From Mytilisepta virgata (taxonomy: Eukaryota > Mollusca > Bivalvia > Mytilida > Mytilidae), in NCBI GenBank assembly GCA_028015205.1, contig CM051514.1, forward strand, positions 42,982,150 to 43,046,149: DNA of 64,000 nt. Reading direction: 5' to 3'. Under the pieces are notes generated by a model. That model was not told the origin of the DNA. It searched no databases and saw only the letters and a list, made by a program, of their open reading frames with translations. Of this stretch, positions 12,001 through 27,000 are shown piece by piece (positions within the stretch are counted from its first letter, which is position 1; the number at the start of each line of letters is the position of its first letter). The position numbers and the translations under genes are program-made.

Positions 12001-15000
12001 GGGCCAACAGGTGTTGAATTTTGAAAATTGGGAATTTAAGTTTGTGACCTAAACTCCTCTTTCATTTTTCATTTTATGTATTTAATTTCTCTACGGTATT
12101 GTCACAAACTGTATATAGATGTTCAATAAGCTTTTAGAATTTTGATTTTCAAAAATTTGGGCCTTTAGGGGTCGAATTTCAAAAATTGGGATTTATAAGT
12201 GGGTTACTGATTGTTTTCGTTCATTTTTAATTTTATACATTTTATTTCTATAAAGTATTGTCATACACTGTATGCAGATGTACAACAAGGTTTTATAATT
12301 TTTATTTTCCAAAATTGGACCTGTATTCAAAGGTATAATTGTGAAAAAGGTGCACAGGGATACAAAATGTGGGGATTGCGGGGATAGCTGTCGTTTTCGA
12401 CTGCCTTGTTTGAATTTGTGTTTGTTTTAATTGTTTTGGTTTTAGATGGTTGTGCTTATTAATTCATCATTATATCTTTTACCGCATTTCCAACATTTTG
12501 ATCTCGGGCGCTGCTGATGAGTTGTCAGTCAAGGAAATGGCCATACAGTGCATCAAATTTATGGAGGTATTTAATTATTGGAACGATTGCAATATCAATA
12601 ATAAAAAAACTGAAAGTATTTACCATTCTTTTTATTTGTCTATTCAGGTACTTAGACAACAGCTATATATCGGTAATAGAAGCAGGTGCTTTCAGCAATT
12701 TGCCGGATTTAGACTCTTTGTAAGTTTTATATATTGATTTTAGACCCTTTCCTTATTTTTAGTTTCATTTTTTCTTGTGGCAAATAATTCAACCTTTTTT
12801 CATCTTAAACTAACATTTCTGTTGTGTTTAATCATGTTAACATCGCCTGTTTTCTTATAGTATTGTATAGTTTTGGTTGAATATCTTTAAACACAATTTG
12901 AATTTGGTCATTTGGATATTGTCATCTATTGTGTACATGCAATCCTGACTGAACTTTTATGAATACCTCCAAAGAGGGGCTTTAACAGAAATAAACGCAG
13001 CAACTTCTATCTTTTGAATATACTGTCCTATTAAAAAATGAACAGATTCAGCAGAGGCGGCACAAATTGTGTCACTAGTATGTTAAAGCTGTCCACATAG
13101 CGAACCTGAAGACAAAGTTGATAATATTAATTTCTCATATATATGCAATATGATACTTATAAAATAAAAGAAATATGAGAATAAAATCAATATTGATAGA
13201 TAAAAACGATTACCTCTATTACATGAACTTCACAAAACAGAATAAAAGTCCAGTCAATCAACGTCACCACAGATAGACCTCCGGACAAAAAATAACATAA
13301 AAACGGCACAAAACTCGAACATAAAGAGAACAGAGAGTCGGATTATTTATGAGTGTGATTATTTATCATTTTAATAATCTTTTAAATAATAATTTTTAAT
13401 TAAAGGTTCTGGCTTGAGTATTTAATAACTTAACATAATTAGACAGTTTATTGGTTTTCAACGTTTTATCTCATCTATCCAACTTGGAATTAAAAAGTCC
13501 ACAGACAAACCAACTTTTGCTTCATATCTAGATTTGTACGTGTACATAGATAATAATGGACGGTTGAAATCAGAACTTTATGACCATCGTGATAATTTTA
13601 ATTTTCAGATTGTGAACGTCCCCTTTCTTAGCAGTAACAAACCAAGGTCTCGGACCTATGGTGTGTACATTTCATAGTTCATTCGTTACTGCCGGGCATG
13701 TGATTTATACGGCTACTTTCTCGGCAGGATTTCTCAAATAAACCTCAGTTTTAGGTTTAGTCTATGTTAATTACATCACTCCAAACGTTTTACAATCTTC
13801 ATCACGAATTGATTGGCTGATACGAAGTGTCTACCTCGCGTATGAGACTAGATATCTTCATGTAGATTTCACGTCCTTCTGGAATTGACACGCTAACGGA
13901 CTTGGCACCTCACCAGATTTGACACTTCTCTGAGAATGTGACGGCTGTCGTTGATGGAGCAGGACATGATTACCCTTCCGCAGCACCTGATGTAACTCCC
14001 GGTGTTTTATGGTAGTTCACATTTCTAGTGCTTTAGTTTCGGCGCTGTATTGTTCTAGTCTTGTTTTGTATTGATATGTTTCTTATTCTTTTAGTTATAC
14101 ATATATCCTTGTGGCTTTTGTTTGTTTTGTTCCATTCTCCTGACGTTGTCTTTTCCTTAGACTTCATATTTGTGGACTTTTCCCACTGTTTTGTTGCTTC
14201 GGTATTCTCTTGCCGATATATAGAATGATTACAGTATAAATAATAATTAACTTAAACTATATATTTAGCCTTCATTTTGTGTCTATTCAGGTTCTTAGAC
14301 AACAACCATATATCGGTAATAGAAGGAGGTGCTTTCAGCAATTTGCCGGATTTAGACTATTTGTAAGTTTTATATATTAATCTTCGATTGTTCTTAATTT
14401 TCAATTTTGATTTTTTCTTGTGGCAAATAATTCAAAATTTTTATCTTAAAAACTAACATTTCTGTTTTGTTTAATAATGGTCGGCTCGGAGTCAGTATAA
14501 TTTGTCCGAGTGGGCAGTTACCCCGTCAGCTAGCACATTAAAAATCCGGCTCAGCGTGTCGGTCTGGTACAAAGCAGGGATCATATTCATTATCGTACAT
14601 GTTCTGATCCTGATATGCACCTGGTTGCCACTGGACGTTAAAAAAACAATACATCCATCCATCCGTCCATCTAATGTGTACATACAATCCTGACTGAACT
14701 CTAGAATACCCGCGAAGAGGCGCTTGTAAAGAAATAAACAAAGGAACTTATATCTTTTGTAATAAACTTTTCTATTAAAGAACGAACAGACTGAGCAGAG
14801 GCGACACAATTCGTGTCACTAGTATGTTAAAGATGTGCGCATAGCGAGATCATATTATCAACATTTTCATAAATTTCTCATATATTTGCATTACGATACT
14901 TATAAAATAAAAGAAATATGAGAATGAAATCGATATTGATAGATAAAAACGATTACCTCGATTACATGAACTTCACAAAACAGAATATTTTTGGAAATTA

Positions 15001-18000
15001 CATTTTTTAATTACAGGTTCTTGGTTGAGTATTTAATAATTCAACAAAATGAAATATTTTTTTTAAATTTTAGATATATCAGACACAACAACCTGATAAG
15101 AATTCCCGCAGGGGTATTTACTAACATAACGTCATTAGATGGTTTGTAAGTTGATCACAGGACATAACACATTTTTCATTTCTAATGTTTTACTTTTTTG
15201 TTCTAAGTTCGGTATCCGTATTAGTCATTTCTGTTTTTGACTCTTCAGAACTCTTGTTTTTAACTCACAACTTCGTGTTATGTACTACACAATTATATGC
15301 AATTACATGGTTTACATAATGTGGATTCCTTTTTTTTATATAAATTTGTGTGGTTTTCGCGTATCCCAACAAACTACAAATTCAAGTGAAAGTTCAATGC
15401 AAAAATATCTTAGCAAATTTTTATGTAGAACCTCAAAAGATATCGGTTCCGACTAATACCGAATAATCTGCTTCAAAAACGTTCAGCTAATTTTTGTAAA
15501 AATGTTTCATGTTACGCAGACTATCATAATATTATTTGTATTTTAGTATACATAAATTTTAACTAACTTTTTCCTTATCACTGTAATCTTTATCTTTATT
15601 TTTTCATTGTTTTTATTTATCATGCCTTATATCCTACTTAAGGAACACAAATTTGCATTTAACAAATATCTTTATTTATTTGTTTTTTTATTATTATTAG
15701 CTCACCTGGCCTAAAAGGTCATGTGAGCTTTAGCCATCACTTGGCGTCCGTCGTCGTCCGTCGTTCGGCATAATGTTTTCCTTTAAAGATCTTCTCCTCT
15801 GAAACCGCTGGGTCAATTGGGACCAAACTTTGGTGGAATGGTCTTTGGTTAGCTCCCTTCCAAAATCATGTCCGGCATCCCCGACTTGTAAGCGACATGG
15901 CTTTTATCACTGAAAATATAAAAAATGGGGGATGAATTTCAAAAATCTCCTTTTATGTAATAACATGGCCAATTGGAACCAGACTTGGCAGCAATGGTCT
16001 TCATATGGTTCTCTTTCAGAGGTGTGTCCGATGACACAAACGATCAGTCAAGATGGTCACCACAGCTGAACTTAGTTTAACATAGGACCCTGTGGGAAAT
16101 TAATTTAAAAATCTTCTTGTCTGAAACCACTGAGCCAATTGCAACCAAACCTAGCAGCAATGGTCATTAGATGGTCTTCTTTCAGATTTGTGTCAGATGA
16201 AATGGACGATCAACCAAGATGGTCACCACAGCCGAACTTAGTTGAACATAGGACAATATTGGGAATTCTTTAAAATTCTTCTTGTCTGAAACCAATGAGC
16301 CAATTGCAACCAAACATAGCAGCAATGGTCCTTAGTTGGTCCTCTTTCAGAATTGTGTCCAATGAATTGATAGATGAAGACGATTACATGAACTTCAGAA
16401 CAAAGAATAAGAGTCCAGTCAATCAACGTCGCCAAGACAGAACTCCCGACAACAAATAACATAAAAACAGCAAAAATCTCGAACATAAGAGAACAGAGAG
16501 TCGGGATAGTGTGTTTGACATTTGAATAATTTTTGAAATTACAATTTTTAATAAAAGGTTCTGGCTTGAGTATTTAATAACTTAACATAATTAGACAGTT
16601 TATTGGTTTTCAACGTTTTATCTCATCTATCCCACTTGGAATTAAAAAGTCCACAGACAAACCAACTTCTGCTTCATATCTAGATTTGTACGTGTACATA
16701 GATAATAATGGACGGTTGAAATCAGAACTTTATGACCATCGTTATTATTATAATTTTCAGATTGTTTTTAGTAGTAACATACCAAGGTCTCCCACCTATG
16801 GTCTGTACATTTCATAGTTTATTCGTTACTGCCGGGCATGTGATTTATACGGCGACTTTCTCGGCAGGATTTCTCACATAAACCTTTAAGGCAGGGTTAT
16901 GTTTAGTCTATGTTAATTGCATCACTCCAAACGTTTTACGGTCGTCATCACGATTTGATTGGCTGATACGAAATGTCTATCTCGCGTATGAGACTACATA
17001 TCTTCATGTAGATTTCACGTCCTTCTGGAATTGACACCCCAACAGACTTGACACCTCACCAGATTTGACACTTCTCTGAGAATGTGACGGGTGTTGTTGA
17101 TGGAGCAGGACATGCTTACCCTTCCGCAGCACCTGATGTAACTCCCGGTGGTTTATGGTAGTTGACATTTCTAGTGCTTTAGTTTCGGCGCTGTCCTGTT
17201 CTAGTCACGTGTTGTATTGATATGTTTCTTATTCTTTTAGTTATACATATACCCTATTGCGTTTGTTTGTTGTGTTCTATTCTCCTGACTTTGTGTCTTT
17301 TCCTTAGACTTCAAATTTGTGGACTTTTCCCACTATTTTTTGCTTCGGTATTCTCTTGCCGATATATAGAATGATTACAGTATAATTAATAATAAACTTA
17401 AACTATTTGGCCTTTATTTTTTGTCTATTCAGGTACTTAGACAACAACCATATATCGGTAATAGAAGGAGGTGCTTTCATAAATTTGCCGAATTTAGACT
17501 ATTTGTAAGTTTTATATATTAATCTTCGATTTTTCTTAATTTTCAGTTTTGACTTTTTCTAGTGGCAAATAATTCAAAATTTTTAACTTAAACTAACATT
17601 TCTGTTTTGTTTAATCATGCTAAAATCGCCTGTTTTCTTTTAATATTGTGTAGTTCCGGTTACATATAGTAAAAAACAATTTGAATTTAGTCATTTGGAC
17701 ATTGTCATCTATTATGTACATAAGCCCCGGCCGGGTCAAACCAAAGACATTAAAGTTGGTATTTGCTGCTTCTCCGCCAAGCACGCGGCATCTAGAAGTA
17801 AGAGCAAAGATCTACTGGTCGGCTCGGAGTCAGTATAATTTGTCCGAGTGGTGTGATATGTCTTCCTGCGGGCAGTTACCCCGTCAGCTAGCACATTACA
17901 AAACCGGCTCAGCGTGTCGGTCTGTTACAAAGCAGGGATCATATTCATTATTATACATGTTCTGGTCCTGATATGCACCTGGTTGCCACTGGACGTTAAA

Positions 18001-21000
18001 CAACAATTCATCCATCCATCCATCCAGTGTGTACATACAATCCTGACTGAACTTTAGAATACCCCCGAAGAGGCGCTTGTAAAGAAATAAGCAAAGCAAC
18101 TTCTATCTTTTGTAATGAACTTTTCTATTAAAGAACGAACAGATGGAGCAGAGGCCACACAATTCGTGTCACTAGTATGTTAAAGATGTGCGCATAGCGA
18201 GATCATATTATCAACATTTTCATAAATTTCTCATATATTTGCAATACGATACTTTTAAAATAAAAGAAATATGAGAATGAAATCGATATTGATAGATAAA
18301 AACGATTACCTCGATTACATGAACTTCACAAAACAGAATAAGAGTCCAGTCAATAAACGTCGCCAAATACACAGAATCCCCGACAACAAATGACATAAAA
18401 ACGGCACAAAACCCGAACATAAAGAGAACAGAGAGTCGGGGTACTATGATCGAGTGTGATTTTTTAACATCTGAATATTTTTGTAATTGATATTTTTTAA
18501 TTTCAGGTTCTGGGTAGAGTATTTAATAACTTAACAAAATGAAAGATATTTTTTTTAATTTTAGATATATCACATACAACAACCTAACGAAAATTCCCGC
18601 AGGGATATTTACTAACCTAACGTCACTGGATAGACTGTAAGTTGAGCACAGGACATAACACATTTTTCATTTCTAATGTTTTACTTTGTTCTAAGTTCGG
18701 TATCCGTATTTGTCATTTTTGTTTTTGACTCTTTAGAATTCTTGTTTTTAACTCACAACTTCGTGTTATGTACTACACAATTATATGAAATTACATGGTT
18801 TACATAATGTGGATTCATTTTTTATTTAAATTTATGTGGTTTTCGCGGCGGATCCTAACAAGCTACAAATTCAATTAAAGGTTCAATGCAAAAATATCTT
18901 AGCAATTTTTATGTAGAACCTCAAAAGACATCGGTACCGACTGCTTGTGTTGAATGCTCTGGAAAACAATAATGTTTCTACTAGTATTTTGGTATTGAAT
19001 ATGGAGAATACCCTATTTACCCATAGAAGGTTATGTGCTTTTGCATTTGAGAAACAAAAAATTTTTTCTCTTTTTTTGTCATAGAAATAATATGGCCGTG
19101 ATTGACTCCCTGTTTTCAAGTAATGGTTTCTCTTCAATACACAATCACAAAATATACGAGAAATCTGTCTTCTTATTATTTTGCACAGCCCAAATTAAAT
19201 AGTTTCGTAAAATAAAATGTAGTGAGATAAATGAAATTATAGAAAAAATTCAGTAACAAAAATTTGGTAAACCCTAACGACTAATTTGTATAATCGGACT
19301 AACGTTTTGACAGGACTATTTTCTTCACGGTCGATATATCACCAGCTGTCGTTGCGGTTTAGTTTTCACATTCGATCTTCGTGCAATTTAGTAATAAAAT
19401 ACCTTAAATATTTATGACAATGCGTTTGATTGTTTCAAATTTGGTGCTTTGTTGGAGGACTTTTAATCAAGATTTAACCTTATCTGAAATTAAGAGTTCG
19501 CGATTTCTAATTTGACAACCCACGCAGAACAGTACGGATCATTTAAAACATCATCCTCAAGCAGACATATGAAACAGATTATGACCGTTCAAAAGTAACT
19601 TAGACCTGAGATTATGAATGGTTCGTTAAGTCATAATCTCTGCATAAAGTTAGCTTGAGGACAGAAATGGTTGTAATGACTGTTCATAGGACGGGGCATG
19701 CGCACTAAGTTTGTTCTTGAGACCGTTTTCGTCATTACGACGAAATCCGTCTTAGCTTTAATCGTAAGGTAGGCGTAGTATATCAAATGTACTTGCATTC
19801 TGGAACTGGTCATTAGGACGGCGCATACATAAGTTAAAATTCTTTAAATCAAAACAAATAATTTGCTTCAAAGAAGTTCAGCTGATTTTGTTAAAATGTT
19901 TCATGTTACGCAGACTATCACAATATTATCCGAATTTTAGTATACATAAATTTTAATTAACTTGGTGTCCGTCGTCTGACGTCAGTCGTCGTCCGTCGTT
20001 CGGCATAATTTTTTTTTAAAGATCTTCACCTCTGAAACCACTGGGTCATTTGGGACCAAACTTTAGTGGATTGGTCCTAGGGTGGCCCCTTCCAAAATCA
20101 TGTCGGCATCCCCAACTTCCAACCGACATGGATGTTGTGACTAAAAATAGAAAAAAATGTTTGATGAATTTCAAAAATCTTATTTTATGTAATTACATGG
20201 CCAATTGGAACCAGACTTTGCAGCATTCGTCTTCAGATGGTCCTCTTTCAGAAGTTTGTCCGATGACCCAAACGATCAATCGAGATGGCTGCCACAGCTG
20301 AACTTAGTTTAACAAATGGCCCTGTGGGAAATTCATTTAAAAATCTTCTTGTCTGAAACCACAGAGCCAATTACGATCAAACTTAGCAGCAATGGTCCTT
20401 AGATGGGCTTCTTTCAGATTTGTGTCCGATGAAACGGACGATCAACCAAGATGGCCACAACAGCCGAATTTAGTTTAACATAGGACCATATGGGAAATTG
20501 ATTTAAAAATCTTTTTGTCTGAAAATACTGAGCCAGTTGCAACCAAACTTACAAGCGATGGTCCTCTTTCAGAATTGTGTCCGACGACCCGGACGATCAA
20601 CCAAGATGGCCGCCAAAGCCGAACATAGTACCCTATGTGAAACTCATTTAAAAATTGTCTTGTCTGAAACTACTGTGCCAATAGGAACCAAGCTTAGCAG
20701 CAATGGTTCTTTGGTGGTCCTCTTTCAGCATAGTGTCCGATGAACAGGATGATCAACCAAGATGGCCGCCACACCCGAACATAGTTTAACATTGGGACCT
20801 ATGGGGAAATTCATTTAAAAATCTTCCTGTCTGAAAATACTGAGCAATTGGAACTGGACTTTACAGGTATGGTCCCTAGATGGTCACCAGTCAGCATTAT
20901 GTCTAATGATCTAGAATGTCAACCAAGATGGCCGCCACAGCCGAATTTTGTTTTACAAGGAAATTCATTTAAAAATCTTCTTGTCTGAAATCACTGGGCC

Positions 21001-24000
21001 AATTGGAACCAAACTTGACCAAAGATGGCCACCACAGCCGAACTTTTAACCATTTGGAAACTGGTCGCAATATGTAATAGGCAATTCACTATCAGGTGAA
21101 AGAGACAGGCTTCTGGGAGCCTCTAGTTTCATTTTGTGTTTCTTCTTATTATATTGTGACTACTAGGTTTGATCTTCTTTAGATATTATGTCCCTATCAC
21201 AACATTTATCTTTTTAACCAATATACGGTTCATACTTAGTAAAATTAAGGCATAGCAGAGTGTGTGATATAAGACAAAGGTGATTTTTATTATAACAGAA
21301 GTATATTTTCAAACTTGACATGTACTTATATTATATCTGTAGGAATTTTTCAAATAAATTTTTTTCAAAAATTTGATTCGATATATTAAAACGCTTCTCT
21401 GCCATTTACCGTAATATTTGTTTGATTTAATTTCAGAGTGAAAAACACAAAATTTAGCTTTTCAATCATTTTTTAGGATAAATATGATTTTTATTATAGT
21501 GCTACTGTTTTTAGAGAACAATTACACGTTTTCTAATTTGTCATATGCTTATTTTCACTTTCATTAATTTTCATAGAAATTTAGTTAATAAATTTGTTAC
21601 CGTATCCCATAACGTCTCTCTGCGACTTACCGTAATACTTGTTTGATACAAATATTAAATTTTACGGTGCAAAAACACAAAATGTAGCTTTTCAAAACTT
21701 TCTAGGGTAATACTTAGCTAAATTTAGTCATATAAGATTGTGCGATATAAGATAAATGTGATTTTTACTTTAATGCTACTGTTTTTAAAGAACAATTACA
21801 AGTTTCTAACTTGTCATTTGCTTATTTTTACTTTGATTATTTTCATAGAAATTTAGTTAATAAATGTGTTACCATATCCAAAAAGAGCCTATATGCTATC
21901 TACCGTACAGTACTTTTTGATGAAAGAGATTTCAATTATAGGTTGATATTTAATCAAATTCACCTCTATCAGAAGGTGCGATATATGACAGAAGTGATTT
22001 TTGTTATAACATGTGTGTAATTTCAAGTAAAAAACACAAGTTTCAAACTTCATGGGTACATATTTTATACTTCTAGAATTTTTTGACATGAATTTAGCTC
22101 TAAGAATTTCATACGGTACATTAAAAAGCTTCTCTGCAACTTACCGTAATACTTGTTAGATAAAGAAAACTCAGTTTAACAGCAAACAGTGGAGTAACAC
22201 AAAATGTAGCTTTACAAACATTTTAAGGATGATATTTAATTAAATTTAGCCATACAAGAGTGTGCGGTTTAAGACTAAAGATCTTTTGGCTGTACCTCAA
22301 GTGTTTTTTAAAATCAAAATATAAGTTTCAGTATTGACTTGAAATAAAATTGTATACTTTTATTTTATATTTCAAAACTTAAGATAGTTTTATATTTTCT
22401 TTGGCTTCCTCTACCAATAAAAACTGGCCGCCGTGAAATAGCCAAATGTAATGAAAACGGCGTAAAACCCCAACTAAACAAACAAACAAATATATTTTCT
22501 TTAAATAGTATCATCAAGAATTCATAATAGTAATTTGTTTCATTTGACAATAGGAATAACTTTGTGTCCATAAGGACTTATTCAAATTGAAACCAAATAT
22601 ATCAATATAAATATTTTATTATTTTTGTACAGAATATTATTTACTCATTTTAACATGACTAACCAATAATGATAAAATAATAACATTTCATTTAATCCCC
22701 AAATAATCGTTTTTCGTCCTAGGACGGCGCATGCGTATTTAGAAGAGATGATTATTATTCAAATCCCTGGTTTTGTCACGAGAACAGAGCGTGCCTTGTT
22801 CATGTACTTGAATAAATCGGACCAGTTATCTGAAAAGTCAATAAAGCAGAGGTCATGAGTGGTCAGACCAGAGATTTAAACCTGTCATAATCTCTGCTTT
22901 CAAATCGCTGGTTGACTACAGTCGCAGGACTGGTCCTAGCTGTCCTAATCTCTGCTTGTTGTCGTAGAGATTTGAAAGAGAAATTATGGTAACTTGAAGT
23001 TAACTTGAGGTGATGTTTCAATTCAACCGTACTGTATTTCATCGTTTTCAGTGACAATAGACAATATACGAATTCATAGATCCCACAGAATGCATCCTTT
23101 TCTTCAATAATAGAAAACCTGTTTCTCACAAAAAATGTACGCTTTGGATGAAGTCTCATATCAATGGAGGAAAAGATCAGCAAGCAGAGGTGCACAATTG
23201 GTGCCCATCGGAATGTATATAAACTTTTGAAACACTAGTGCACCAAACTGGACAAATATATTGTCAATCACAAAATCCAACATAGTTATGATTTCATATC
23301 ATCGATGTATTTGTTGTTGGACTTTGAGTTCCCACGATACCTGTGATTCCCTTTTTTCCAAAAAAAACAGCGATGAATTAAAATATTCAGTCTTTCGTTT
23401 ACCTGTGGATGTGGAATGGTAGTATAGAAGGTAGAGAAATCAAAGGTTTAAATGTTGTTACACGAAGAAAGAGATCTGGATGTTAGATTCTCTGGAAGTT
23501 ATTTCGAGTTTTTCAAAATCCACATCTGATTAATGCCATTTCTGACATAGCAAGTGTCACAATAATTTTAGTTTCCCATTTTCACAGATGTCAAGACGGA
23601 AGGAAGCAGCTTAGAAAGGGGTTTTATTAACACACTTGGCATACTTGGCTAATGAATCGGAAAGAAAAGAAACTAACCTAGTCCTTTAATTTCATTTTCC
23701 GCTATATAGATGATGTCTTGTCAATAATAATCCTTACTTTAAGGATGATCTACATCTCATCTATCCCAATGAACTTGAAATTATTGAAACCACAGACATA
23801 CCAATTTCTGCTTTATCTAGATTTTGTACTTGTTTCAATGGTTGAAATCAAAACTTTATGACCAACGTGACGATTAAAGAAAAAATGTGAATTTCCCCTT
23901 TCCTAAATAGCAGTAACTTACCACGGTCTCCTGCCTATGGTATGTACATTTCACAGTTCATTCGTTACTGCAGTGCATGTGATTTATACGGCGACTTTCT

Positions 24001-27000
24001 CGGCACGGCTAGATTACTGTCACATTAACTTCTAAGACAAGGTTATGTTCACTCTATGTTAATTTCATCACTCCAAAGGTTTTACACGGTCGTCATCACA
24101 AATTGGCCGATACGAAGTTTCTATCTCGCATATGAGACTAGATGTCTTTTTTGTAGATTTCTTGTTCTTGACACCCCACTGGACGTGACATCTGACCAGA
24201 CCGCATTGTGACGGATGCTGTAAACGCAGCAGGGCATACTTACCCTTCTGGAGCACCTGATGTAACTCCCGGTTTTGTAAGGGAGTTAACATTGCTATTC
24301 CTTTAGTTTCTGTGCTGTCTTATTCAAGTTTTGTTTTATTCTTTTAGTTACGCATATATCTTTGTGGCGTTTGATTGTTGTGTTCCATTCTCCTGACTCT
24401 GTCTTTTCCTTGGAAGTCGAATTTGTTTACTTTTCTCACTGTTTTGTCGCTTCGGTATTCTTTTACCGATATATAGAACGATTGCAGTATAAATAATAAT
24501 AAACTGAAAGTATTTAACCTTAATTTTATTGGTCTTTTAGGTACTTAGACAACAACCATATATCGGTATTAGAAGCAGGTGCTTTCAGCAATTTGCCGAA
24601 TTTAGACTATTTGTAAGTTTTATATATAGATGTTCGATTTTTTCTTAATTTTCAGTTTTCAATTTTCATGTGGCAAAAAGTTCAAAATTTTTATCTTAAA
24701 CTAACATTTCTTTTTTGTCTAATCATGCTAAAATCGCCTCTTTTCTGGTAGTATTGTATTGTGTCGGTTACATTTCTTCAAAATAATTTGAATTTGGTCA
24801 TTTGGACATTATCATCTATTGTGTACATACAATCCTGACTGAACACTATGAATACCTCCACAGAGGCGCTTGTAAAGAAATAAACAAAGCAATTTCTATC
24901 TTTTGTGATAAACGTTTCTATTAAAGAATGAACAGATTCAGAAGAGGCAGTACAATTCGTGTCACTAGTATGTTAAAGAACCTAAAGACAAAGTTCATCA
25001 TATTGTCAAAATTTTCATAAAACAAATTTTCACATATATTTGCAATACGATACTTATACATTGTAAAATAAAAGAAATGTGAGAATAAAATCAATATTGA
25101 TGGATAAAAACGATTACCTCGATTACATGAACTACACAACACAGAATAAGAGTCAGGTCAATCAACGTTGGTCAACAGACAGAACTCCCGACAATAAAAT
25201 AACATAAAAACAGCACAAAAACTCGAACATAAAGAGAACAGAGATAGCCTTATTGAGTGGGATTACTTAACATTTGAATATTTGTGAAAATACTATTTTT
25301 TAATTACCGTTTCTGGCTTGAATATTTAATAACTTAACAATGTCGTATACAGCATATTATAAATTAACTATATCTAATATAAGTATCTTTGGATTGTTAT
25401 TTTTTTTAACAAAATAATAATTTTTTTTTAATTTTAGATATATCAGAAACAACCAACTGACCAAAATTCCAGCAGGGGTGTTTACTAACTTAATGTCGCT
25501 AGACGCTTTGTAAGTTGATCACAGGACATAATACATTTTTTTTTCATTTCTAATGTTTTGCTTTTTTGTTCTAAGTTCGGTATCCTTATTTGTCATTTCT
25601 GTTTTTGACTCTTCAGAATTCTTGTTTTTAACTCACAATATTTGTGTTATGTACCACATAATTCTATGCAATTACATGGTTTACATAATGTGTATTCCTT
25701 TTGTATTTAAATTTGTGTGGTTTTGCGGCTACTAACGAACTACAAAATTAAAATTTCAATGCAAAAATATCTAAGCGATTTTTATGTAGAAGCTAAGGAG
25801 ACGTCGGTACCGAGTGCTTCTGTTGAATGCTTGGAAAAACAATAAGATTTCTACTGGATTTTGTTATTGAATATGGATAATCCCTATTTATCCATAGAAA
25901 GGTATGTGCATTTGCATTTGAGGAACAACATAATTTTTCTATGTTTTGTCATTGGAAACAATCACAAAATATGCGAGAATCTGCTTTCTTATAATTTTGC
26001 ACACCTAAATTTAATTTGATCTTAAAATAAAATGTAGTGAGATAAATGTAATTATATAAAAAATTCAGTAACAAAAATTAAATAAATCCTTACGAATAAG
26101 TTTATAATTGGATTAACGTTTTGACAGGCATATTTTCTCCACAGTCGATATATAACTAACTAGCATTGCGCCTTAATTTTTACTTTCGATCTTCTTGCAA
26201 TTTAGTAATAAATACCTCAAATATTTATCACAATGAGTTTGATTGTTTCAATTTTGGTTCTTTGTTTGGAGGATTTTTTAATCAGCATTTATTCTTATCT
26301 ACAATTAAGAGTTTGCAATTTCTAATTTGACAATCCACGAATTACAGTATGGATCATTTAAAACATAACCCTCAAGCAGACATATGAAACAGAGATTATG
26401 TCTGTTCAAAGGTAAATTAGACCTGATATTATGACAGGTCCGTTTGGTCATAACCTCTGCATAAAGTTAACATGAGGACAGAAATGATCCGAATAACTTT
26501 TATTAAGACCACGACTAGGACCGCGCATGGTTTCGTCCTGAGGACGGGGCATGTGCATTAAGTATGTTCTGCAGACCGTTTTCGTCCTTACGACCAAGTC
26601 CGTCTCTGCTTTAATCGTAAGGACGGCGCATGTGTAGTATATCAAATGTACTTGCGTTCTGGATCGGGACATCAGGACGGCGCATGCATAGTTACAATTT
26701 TTTAAATAAAAACAAATAATTTGCATCAAAGACGATCTGCTGATTTTGTTAAGATGTTTCATGTTACGCAGACTTTCAAAATATTATCGTATTTTAGTAG
26801 ATATAAATTCTGATTATGGTTTAAAAAAGGGCCGGGTGAGCTTATGCCATCACTTCGCGTCCGTCGTCGTGCGTCGTCTGCGTCGTCGTCGTAAACTATT
26901 TCAAGAATCTTCTCTGAAACTACTGGGCAAAATACCTTCAAACTTTAACTGAATGTTCCTTAAGGTATTTAGTTTATAAATTGTATCTGAAGTCTTGATC

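Noticed and set aside
11090..12400. CRISPR array
   Set aside because: Repeats are contiguous ~157-bp monomers with no short repeat/unique spacer pattern, and the DNA is eukaryotic.
14492..14809. ORFs on both strands across the SINE, and the similar ones at 17681-18099
   Set aside because: They lie within SINE and duplicated intron sequence; the open frames differ between copies.
20050..20743. Plus-strand ORFs in the 20-kb repeat region
   Set aside because: They arise from the ~160-bp tandem repeats of the Helitron-like element and have no protein features.
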